Part shown: piece by piece, positions 58,032-64,000 of the stretch | Layout: the number at the start of each line of letters is the position of its first letter | How positions within the stretch are numbered: position 1 is the first letter of the stretch | Origin: an uncultured Pseudomonadota bacterium | Lineage (GTDB): Bacteria; Pseudomonadota; Gammaproteobacteria; Burkholderiales; JALYOK01 | DNA length: 64,000 bases | NCBI GenBank assembly: GCA_902826775.1 | Contig: CADEHE010000014.1 | Location: 59,163-123,162 of the forward strand | Direction: 5' to 3' | The notes under the pieces: generated by a model | Database searches by the model: none | Seen by the model: only the letters and a program-made list of their open reading frames with translations | Told to the model about the DNA's origin: nothing | Program-made: the position numbers and the translations under genes

Positions 58032-60401
58032 CTAGAAATAGCGCAACACTCGCGCCACCGGCAGGCGCGGGGCACTTGGTGGCGGCGCGCCAGTTGAGCG
58101 GCCAAGTTTGAACAGCAACACGCCCGCTTCGTCTGCATGGGCGTCAAACAGCCGCGCGTAGCCAGGCCACAAGTGCGCCAAGGACTGGGCGACCCAATCC
58201 GGCAGCGAGTCCGGCTGCAGGCGCGCGCGCGCAAACAAATACGGCAATGCCGATAGCGGATGCACCGCGAGGTCATGCGCGCACGCAGCCAGCCAGGCGC
58301 GCTGCATGGCGCGCCCGCCGTCAAAGTAGGCGCGCGCGTCGCCGCCGGGCATGCTGATGAGGGCAAAGCCTGCCGCCGCGCGCACGGCTTTCTCGGCGAA
58401 CCTGCGTAATCCGGTGCCGCCGCCCCAACTCTGGTTGAGCCGCAGCACTTCGTAGTCGCGGCAGAGATCGAGTCCAGCGCGATCCAGCGCAGACAGCGCC
58501 AGGCTGGGCAGCGCAATGCCGCGCTCGCTTGCTTGCGCTTGCGGGTCATCCCACTGAATCTCGCTCATCATTTGCCGGTGTGAAGCGCTGTGCTGCAACA
58601 GCATTTGTTGCGTAACGCCGAGGATGTGCTCGAGCTGGGCAAGTTCCTCGCGACGAGTGACGAACTGCAAGCGCGCACCAGGAATGGCACCGATGGCGTT
58701 TTGCATGGCAGCGACCGCTTGCGACGGCATCTCGGTGCGCGTGCCTAAGCGCCGGTCCGTGCGGCGCCGGAAAATCTGCTCGGCGAGCGCTGCGTCAGTG
58801 CCGGCGTGAGCGCCATCCGCCGCGAAAAATCGCAGTGCGGCCACGCACTGTTCATCCCCCTCAATGGGGAAGGCGCGACACTGCGCGCGCATGCGTCGGC
58901 TCGCGGCCGCCAAGCAAACGTTCTCAGCGGCAGCGCCCAAAGCTGCGTAGCTGCCGCGTGCGCCGACGTCGAGGAAGCTCTCGCTCAGCTGGTCACGCAA
59001 TAACAGCAGCGTGCCACGGCTATAGGCCCAGCGCCAAGGCTGGGCATTACCGCCCGACGGTGCGCTGACGCCCGCGGCCACCAGCGCTTCGACAATCTTG
59101 GGATCCAGCAGCAGGGTGCCCTCGTGCGGCAGCGCAGCGAAGCATCGCTCTAGCTCCGCCGCGCGGTAGTGCGCGCGCTTTAAGACGGGTGGCTTGGCGG
59201 CTTCGGCACGCTGATCGTGTGCCGGGATGAGTTGTTGCAGATCGATGTAGTAGCGGCCCGAGGCGACCGCTTCGCCGAGCAACATGCGCCGGACTGTATC
59301 CGCCGCGACCGCGCCGCCCATGATCACCGAGGACGCAAGCTGCGGCCAGGTCGTGACGCTGTGCTCGATCTCCAGCATCGAGGCCTTGAGTCGAGTGGAA
59401 GTGTTGTCGACGCCGAGCAAGTCGAGCATATGTGGAATCTTTTCTTCGGTCGTGAGCGCGGCGAGCGCGTGCCGGTCGAGACTGGGAGCAAGACCGTGAA
59501 ACAGCGGCCGCGATGGTTCAAGGTCGAAACGCTCGACGTCGATCAAACCGCGGTCGCTGGTATCCATGAGCACTGGAATATGCCGGGCGCGCGCGTGTTC
59601 GCGCACGAGAAACTTGATGTCGAGACTGTCGCACTCTTCCACTACCATATCCAGATTGCCGCCCTCGCACAAAAAGGCAGCGATATTGCGTTCGTGTATG
59701 CCTTGCTCGAAGCAACGCACGCGCAAGAAAGGATCGATTTCGGCGATCTCGCGCGCGGCAACAACGACTTTCGATACACCCAGTTGCGCGATGCCGCCGC
59801 GCAGGCGATTGAGATTGGTGGCGTCCAAGTGATCGAAGTCCGCCAGTCGAATCTCGCCGCAACTGCGCTCGCTCGCCAGCGTCAGCGCGACCGCTTGACC
59901 TGCGGATGCGCCAACAATGCCCACACGTTTGCTTTGCAGCGATCTCTGCTCGGCTGGACTGATCTTGTAGAGGTTGCGGTTAGTGCGCAGTTCGATGAAC
60001 TCAGGTTCGTTGACCAGGTGCACCAAGCGGCGCGACCACGGATAGAACGCCCAGACGCCGTAGTGCAAGCGCGTGCGCGCCGGGCAGAGTTGGCGCGCGT
60101 CCCACTCCAGCGCTTCGCGGCTGAGCTTCTCGCGCGGCCGCCTGATTTTGCACAGCTCCTGAACTTGCGCGTCGAGGCGGTCGATCACCTCGATGCCGAG
60201 TGCGCGTTGGAGCGTGGCCGTGATTTGCGCCAGATCGGTGTCGGCGCGCAGGACTAGCAGGAGCGCCCCGTGGTGCGCAGAATGCACGCCCAATGTCATG
60301 CTGCCGAGCAACTCGCTCAGCGCGATGACCGAATCGATTTCGTGAACGACTTCTGCGCTGGGCTCAAAAGCCGCAGCATCAGCTAAGCGATGCGCCAACA
60401 T
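58032..60401 (-). CDS. Rv1355c-family protein: ThiF/E1-like domain fused to a nitroreductase-like domain
   Basis: A 789-residue fusion. The N-terminal half (about 155-380) is an E1/MoeB/ThiF-type adenylating fold with the nucleotide loop GIVGASAGQAVALTLASERSCGEIRLADFDHLDATNLNRLRGG (about 150-195). It lacks the CxxC zinc pair. The C-terminal half (about 440-740) is FMN-dependent nitroreductase-like, with VSAPSGGNAQPWRW. An acyltransferase gene of FeeM type follows 25 bases on. This pairing is seen in many proteobacteria with PEP-CTERM systems and in mycobacteria for the fusion alone. The enzyme may adenylate and then oxidise or reduce a carrier-bound substrate, but no reaction is proved. Start at 60401 (ATG). 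Confidence 0.8.
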   Translation of the reverse strand: MLAHRLADAAAFEPSAEVVHEIDSVIALSELLGSMTLGVHSAHHGALLLVLRADTDLAQITATLQRALGIEVIDRLDAQVQELCKIRRPREKLSREALEWDARQLCPARTRLHYGVWAFYPWSRRLVHLVNEPEFIELRTNRNLYKISPAEQRSLQSKRVGIVGASAGQAVALTLASERSCGEIRLADFDHLDATNLNRLRGGIAQLGVSKVVVAAREIAEIDPFLRVRCFEQGIHERNIAAFLCEGGNLDMVVEECDSLDIKFLVREHARARHIPVLMDTSDRGLIDVERFDLEPSRPLFHGLAPSLDRHALAALTTEEKIPHMLDLLGVDNTSTRLKASMLEIEHSVTTWPQLASSVIMGGAVAADTVRRMLLGEAVASGRYYIDLQQLIPAHDQRAEAAKPPVLKRAHYRAAELERCFAALPHEGTLLLDPKIVEALVAAGVSAPSGGNAQPWRWAYSRGTLLLLRDQLSESFLDVGARGSYAALGAAAENVCLAAASRRMRAQCRAFPIEGDEQCVAALRFFAADGAHAGTDAALAEQIFRRRTDRRLGTRTEMPSQAVAAMQNAIGAIPGARLQFVTRREELAQLEHILGVTQQMLLQHSASHRQMMSEIQWDDPQAQASERGIALPSLALSALDRAGLDLCRDYEVLRLNQSWGGGTGLRRFAEKAVRAAAGFALISMPGGDARAYFDGGRAMQRAWLAACAHDLAVHPLSALPYLFARARLQPDSLPDWVAQSLAHLWPGYARLFDAHADEAGVLLFKLGRSTGAPPPSAPRLPVARVLRYF

Positions 60402-60769
60402 AGCTTGCTCCCCATAGTTATCGTGATGCGCCGCAGTCGGCGCGTCCTTGGATGCTGCGGGAGCAATGATGTGACAAATTCACATTTTCTTCCCCACCCG
60501 ATCAGGTGGGGAAGTTGCGTTCCTACTTAAGTCTGCATAGCGCGATTTAAGGGGCTACGCTGTTGCGATGCCCACCGGTGCCTGAGCAACAGGTGCTGGC
60601 TTTGTGATCGCCCTATCTGATTACTGGACTGATTACTGGATGGGCCGCGACGCCACGAGCGCGGCGGCGCAAAAGTAACGGATAGTGCGCGCATTAATGG
60701 GGCCTCTGTTTCTCGTCGTCGCTCTTCCGCCACCTTCGTCGATAAAGCGTCCCATCCAGCAGGACTCGC
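60402..60769. other. Intergenic region with a nine-pair inverted repeat
   Basis: 368 bases without a convincing gene. At 60490-60513, TTCCCCACC / GGTGGGGAA forms a nine-pair stem with a six-base loop. It has no U-run on either strand, so it may be an operator or processing site rather than a terminator. GATTACTGGACT-GATTACTGGA at about 60617-60640 is a short direct repeat. Confidence 0.45.
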
Positions 60770-61993
60770 TCATTTCGCTAGACGATGGGCAAAGAGGTCA
60801 TCAACCTCAGTGACCAACGGTGACGGCGCAGACAGCACCTCCTGGAGGCGCTTCCGGTCCTCTTTTAGCCAACGGTCGATATTCTTGTTATTCAACGCAA
60901 CGCCGAATTCGATCTGCTTGTTTCCCAACAGGCGCGCCATTACCATGTCACCGAGCGCTTTCTTGAAATGGCCAGCTTCCCAATAGTACTGTAAGTGCGT
61001 TTTGTGATCGCTTTTTCCTGGAATGGCTTCAAGGGTTTCTGGGGCAACACCGCTGAAATCCCAGACTTCTACATTGCCTCCCTGTTCGGCGATGCGTGTG
61101 GCAATCTCAACTATGCTCCGTTTCCAATTGTCAAACAATTGCCCCATACCGAGGCGCTCGATGATCATGCGAATTTGGGCATGGTACGGATAGATCACGA
61201 CATATGTGGTACCGCCTGCATGCGTCAATTTGGAGAGAATGGCACTTACGGTGACTTCATCATCGGACATACCCCCTTCTTGCGGCGCTATGCTTAAAGG
61301 CTTGCTCGCCCAGTTACGAAGGTTTTCCTGCGCTTTTTGGCGGAACAGGATGTAGTGACCGCTGCGTTCGACTTCTGGTATGTAGTTTAGTAGCGGATTG
61401 AAGCCACGTTCAGTGGAAGTAGCAGGATGACGTGATCTTTGCGTCAGAATGGTTGTGAGAGAGTCGCGCAGCCCGGTAGTCGAGAAGACGCAATTGGCAA
61501 AAAACTGCGCATCCCTACCCGGAGCGGGGGCGCTTTGTAACGTTGGAAGCGGTTGAGGAGTACTTCCTCCGAGAAAATCGAAGAACTCAACTCCCAAAAT
61601 AGCCGTTCTTGGCAGGCAATTAACCGCCTCAAGCCACAGTATCTGTCGATAGATGGTTCGTCCGCCGCTGCCTGGAATGGCGTGGTTGAATGCAGATAAC
61701 CCATTTTTCGCCAATACGTGACTTTCCGGATCGAAGCCGATCTCAGCGCGCGAGTTGCCAAATATGCCTAAGTTAGGGCACAAACGGCGCGCTCGAAAAT
61801 AGCGGGAGAGTTCACGGTTATGGTCAAGGTACGGCTTAACTGCATTGAGCTTGTTGAAGCGAGGTGAATCAAACACATCAAGCGGGTCGATAGCTACATT
61901 TAAGGTGCCGACGGTTGCGACTACTAGCATGAGGGTAGTCAGCATCCATCTCAAGTAGCTTGTGAACGAATCTGAAGACAAGCGCTTGAGCAT
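60770..61993 (-). CDS. SGNH-hydrolase-like membrane-anchored protein paired with an MBOAT acyltransferase
   Basis: A 407-residue protein with a single N-terminal membrane helix (WMLTTLMLVVATVGTLNVAI, about 16-35). The rest is periplasmic. Block I of the SGNH/GDSL type is LGIFGNSRAEIGFDPES (about 76-92). The last catalytic pair may be in HLQYYWEAGHFKKALGD (Asp/His region, about 338-354). Proteins of this layout (AlgJ/AlgX- or DltD-like) transfer acyl groups to exopolysaccharides with an MBOAT partner. The ATG overlaps the MBOAT stop by one base (TGATG at 61995-61991), so the two are translationally coupled. The polymer is unknown. Base composition is AT-richer than the core of the window. Confidence 0.78.
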   Translation of the reverse strand: MLKRLSSDSFTSYLRWMLTTLMLVVATVGTLNVAIDPLDVFDSPRFNKLNAVKPYLDHNRELSRYFRARRLCPNLGIFGNSRAEIGFDPESHVLAKNGLSAFNHAIPGSGGRTIYRQILWLEAVNCLPRTAILGVEFFDFLGGSTPQPLPTLQSAPAPGRDAQFFANCVFSTTGLRDSLTTILTQRSRHPATSTERGFNPLLNYIPEVERSGHYILFRQKAQENLRNWASKPLSIAPQEGGMSDDEVTVSAILSKLTHAGGTTYVVIYPYHAQIRMIIERLGMGQLFDNWKRSIVEIATRIAEQGGNVEVWDFSGVAPETLEAIPGKSDHKTHLQYYWEAGHFKKALGDMVMARLLGNKQIEFGVALNNKNIDRWLKEDRKRLQEVLSAPSPLVTEVDDLFAHRLAK

Positions 61994-63537
61994 CAAAATT
62001 GAAAATAAAGAAACTCCGTTGGTCGACTCAGCGCCAACGCAGCGATAGCAAGCAAGACACCCACAATAATGGCATGAAGGCGTACGGGCGCCCAAGAAAG
62101 GTTTGATTGAGGGTGCGATTGATCCGGACCATGATTGGGCAAGGCTGGCTCAAAGCGTTCCATGATTGTTTGCGTGTTAGGGAAAAAGAAAGCAAGAAGG
62201 TAGCCAATACCAATCCAGCACCACATCTCAACGAAGTTCGCGCCGCCACCCAGGTAGGTTTCGATACCGACCCCTTCAAGCAGCGATTCGAGTGGGCCAA
62301 GCCGGGCAAGTATAGATTCAGGCAGTGCAGTCCCCCAGCCACCGAGCATCCCTGCTACTACTCGATTTGCGGTGGCGAGGTCGGGGGATCTGAAATATAC
62401 CCACGCAAAGATGACGCAAACGAAGGTTACCAATGTGCTCAGAACACCGTCAAGGCGACGGGACAGTCTTAAAGGAATGAAAGGGGAGAGCTTTTTCCAT
62501 GCTTGGTTCACCACTAAGAAAGTTCCGTGAAGGGCTCCCCAGATGACAAAGTTCAATCCAGCCCCGTGCCACAATCCACCGAGCACCATGGTGGTCATCA
62601 AATTGCATTTTTGGCGAAACGAGCCGTGGCGGTTTCCGCCTAGCGGGATGTAAAGGTAGTCGCGCAAGAATCGCGACAATGTCATGTGCCAACGACGCCA
62701 GAAGTCGGAGATGTTGCGTGATTTGTATGGCGAATTGAAATTGAGTGGCAATCGCACCCCAAAAAGTCTAGATAATCCAATCGCCATGTCCGAGTAACCG
62801 GAAAAGTCAAAGTAGATTTGAAAGGTGTACGCCAATGCTCCGCCCCATGCGAAGAACAAAGTCGGTGCCGCAGACTGAGGGGTAAAAACTGGTGACGCGT
62901 AGAATGCTAGATTGTCGGCGACTAGGACTTTCTTTGCCAAACCTATAGCAAAAATCGTTAAACCTACTGCGAAGTTCGCGGCAATGGGCCGGTAATTTCG
63001 GTCCTCGTCAAACTGAGGCATCATTTCCTTGTGATGGAGTACCGGCCCTGCGATAAGGTGGGGAAAGTACGTCACAAAAAGAACGTAGTATACGAACCGA
63101 TATTCCGTGACCTTTCCGAAGTAGGCATCTGCGAGAAAGGCGATCTGCGTGAATGTAAAAAAGGAAATACCGATGGGCAGAACAATACCTAGTATTGGCC
63201 AATCTTCACCAAATATGGTATTGACGCTTGCGAGAAAGAAGTCAGCGTATTTGAAGTAGCCAAGTAGCACCAAGTTCGCCGCAACGGCTATGATGAATAC
63301 GCGCCGGCCTTTGATGCTGCTACCGTGTTGTGCTAAGTAGCCTCCGAAAGTGTAATTCACACAGATTGAAGCGAGCAAGAGAACAAGGTAGCGTGAATCC
63401 CACCAACCGTAGAAAAACAATGAGCAGGCAGCCAACCAAAGTGCGCCAGTGGTCTTGCCCAACTTGCCGAAAAGAAAGAACCCAAGCACCGTAACAGGCA
63501 AGTATGCGAGCAAGAACGAGTAGGAGTTGAACAGCAC
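61993..63537 (-). CDS. MBOAT family O-acyltransferase (AlgI-like)
   Basis: A 514-residue multi-helix inner-membrane enzyme that moves acyl groups across the membrane for exopolysaccharide O-acylation. The conserved regions are SLFFYGWWDSRYLVLLL (about 38-54), LGYFKYADFF, VLPIGISFFTFTQIAFLADAYFGK, YFPHLIAGPVLHHKEM and the catalytic-His part MVLGGLWHGAGLNFVIWGALHG (about 317-338; two His). DYLYIPLGGNRHG is the usual landmark between. Coupled to the SGNH protein. Lower GC than most of the window suggests this locus was gained separately. Comparable pairs occur in alginate and PEP-CTERM-linked polysaccharide clusters. Confidence 0.92.
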   Translation of the reverse strand: MLFNSYSFLLAYLPVTVLGFFLFGKLGKTTGALWLAACSLFFYGWWDSRYLVLLLASICVNYTFGGYLAQHGSSIKGRRVFIIAVAANLVLLGYFKYADFFLASVNTIFGEDWPILGIVLPIGISFFTFTQIAFLADAYFGKVTEYRFVYYVLFVTYFPHLIAGPVLHHKEMMPQFDEDRNYRPIAANFAVGLTIFAIGLAKKVLVADNLAFYASPVFTPQSAAPTLFFAWGGALAYTFQIYFDFSGYSDMAIGLSRLFGVRLPLNFNSPYKSRNISDFWRRWHMTLSRFLRDYLYIPLGGNRHGSFRQKCNLMTTMVLGGLWHGAGLNFVIWGALHGTFLVVNQAWKKLSPFIPLRLSRRLDGVLSTLVTFVCVIFAWVYFRSPDLATANRVVAGMLGGWGTALPESILARLGPLESLLEGVGIETYLGGGANFVEMWCWIGIGYLLAFFFPNTQTIMERFEPALPNHGPDQSHPQSNLSWAPVRLHAIIVGVLLAIAALALSRPTEFLYFQF

Positions 63538-63763
63538 GGGGTGGCGAGGTCGTAGTTGGCAACAGCGAAGTTATCTCGCACATCATACCCAAATCGAGAG
63601 CGCATGCAACAATGTGCTGGTGTGCAGAGCCGGTCCCAGAAAATAGGACAACGAGATAAGTGAAGATTCTGTTCTAAAGGCGACAGGCAAGAAGATTTAT
63701 GACGTGGTTACATCGGCCGTGGCGAGCAGCGGCGTGGCATAAAGAACCAAGAATGAGGTGCCT

Positions 63764-63970
63764 ATGCGAGACCGTAACGTTATCGTTCGTTTCTTCATTG
63801 TCTTATTGAATCAAATTTGCGCTGTTGGCTCTGTCGCGTTGGTACTGTTTCTCGCTCTAGGATCTACCCAAGCTCAAGCCATCGTTATCGAGCTAACTCC
63901 GCCGAACCAAACGATTTCGGTGGGCGGCACGGCTACGTTGGATGTAATTGAAGCCTCCTCGGAAAGTTGA
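63764..63970 (+). CDS. Short secreted reading frame, possibly the broken start of a PEP-CTERM/cohesin-type surface protein
   Basis: A 68-residue frame with a signal peptide (FFIVLLNQICAVGSVALVLFLALGSTQAQA). IVIELTPPNQTISVGGTATLDVIEASSES follows before a TGA. The mature start, x-LTPPNQTISVGGTATLDV, is the usual opening of cohesin-like or PEP-CTERM-anchored extracellular proteins, which are normally over 150 residues. The same frame continues past TGA with A-D-F-K, then a TAG, then S-F-S-D-E at the window edge, so the frame may be interrupted rather than truly short. A good ribosome-binding site (GAGGTG) precedes ATG 63764. Divergent from the MBOAT gene. Confidence 0.5.
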   Translation: MRDRNVIVRFFIVLLNQICAVGSVALVLFLALGSTQAQAIVIELTPPNQTISVGGTATLDVIEASSES

Positions 63971-64000
63971 GCCGATTTCAAGTAGAGTTTTTCTGACGAA

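Noticed and set aside
58007..58549. N-terminal extension of the FeeM-like gene
   Set aside because: The extra 181 residues are Arg/Cys-rich shadow of the upstream gene. The real start at 58006 gives the normal family length.
59217..60257. 346-residue plus-strand frame opposite the ThiF-nitroreductase gene
   Set aside because: Shadow frame; the minus-strand product has an intact nucleotide loop and nitroreductase motif.

Overview
The window is GC-rich bacterial chromosome, most likely from a methylotrophic or C1-oxidising betaproteobacterium. The evidence is a formylmethanofuran/tetrahydromethanopterin formyltransferase-hydrolase (fhc) cluster, a PQQ-type quinoprotein dehydrogenase with its cytochrome c and SoxYZ-like 'relay' proteins, a riboswitch-controlled glycine cleavage operon, and a PEP-CTERM/exosortase-type acyltransferase pair. 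I see no phage, plasmid, CRISPR, rRNA or tRNA genes. The lineage is inferred from gene content only.

Layout. 1-4.1 kb: fhcA (5' end cut off), a reverse-strand lipoprotein gene, fhcD, a small multidrug-resistance type transporter and fhcC. 4.3-7.5 kb: a 1050-residue amino-acid permease fused to HAMP-GGDEF-EAL. 7.7-13.8 kb: a short ModE regulator, a porin with a ModE-like operator, modABC, then a paralogous porin behind a Pho box. 13.9-18.2 kb: ygiQ with an apparent frameshift, and two uncharacterised genes each bracketed by inverted palindromic repeats. 18.3-23.3 kb: gcvT-H-PA-PB behind a tandem glycine riboswitch, an intrinsic terminator and three 30-bp hairpin repeats. 23.3-27.4 kb: a quinoprotein dehydrogenase with unusual active-site residues, its cytochrome c and small exported proteins. 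27.4-35.2 kb: a 2-hydroxyacid dehydrogenase and a sugar-type ABC importer with an apionolactonase-like enzyme. 35.4-41.4 kb: pterin dehydratase, ChrR-like cupin, metallo-beta-lactamase-fold relay protein, and two SoxYZ-like carriers flanking an SbmA/YddA-like exporter.

41.6-46.7 kb is a run of single housekeeping or catabolic genes (DUF4184, AlaX, DODA-like dioxygenase, cupin, HpcH-type aldolase, SnoaL-like) and a 229-bp MITE-like element. 47-54 kb is a sensory module: TonB receptor, YfiR, chemotaxis transducer and a convergent PAS-GGDEF-EAL protein. 54.2-57.2 kb holds nitronate monooxygenase, asnS and bacteriohemerythrin. 57.3-64 kb is a reverse-strand surface or exopolysaccharide region: FeeM-like N-acyltransferase, Rv1355c-type ThiF-nitroreductase fusion, SGNH protein and MBOAT acyltransferase, ending in a short secreted reading frame.

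How they may work together (inference): the quinoprotein, cytochrome c, metallohydrolase and SoxYZ carriers would oxidise a C1 or alcohol substrate in the periplasm. The Fhc complex would take formyl units from tetrahydromethanopterin to formate. The glycine cleavage system would feed methylene-tetrahydrofolate. The mod system would supply molybdenum or tungsten, which many formate dehydrogenases need.
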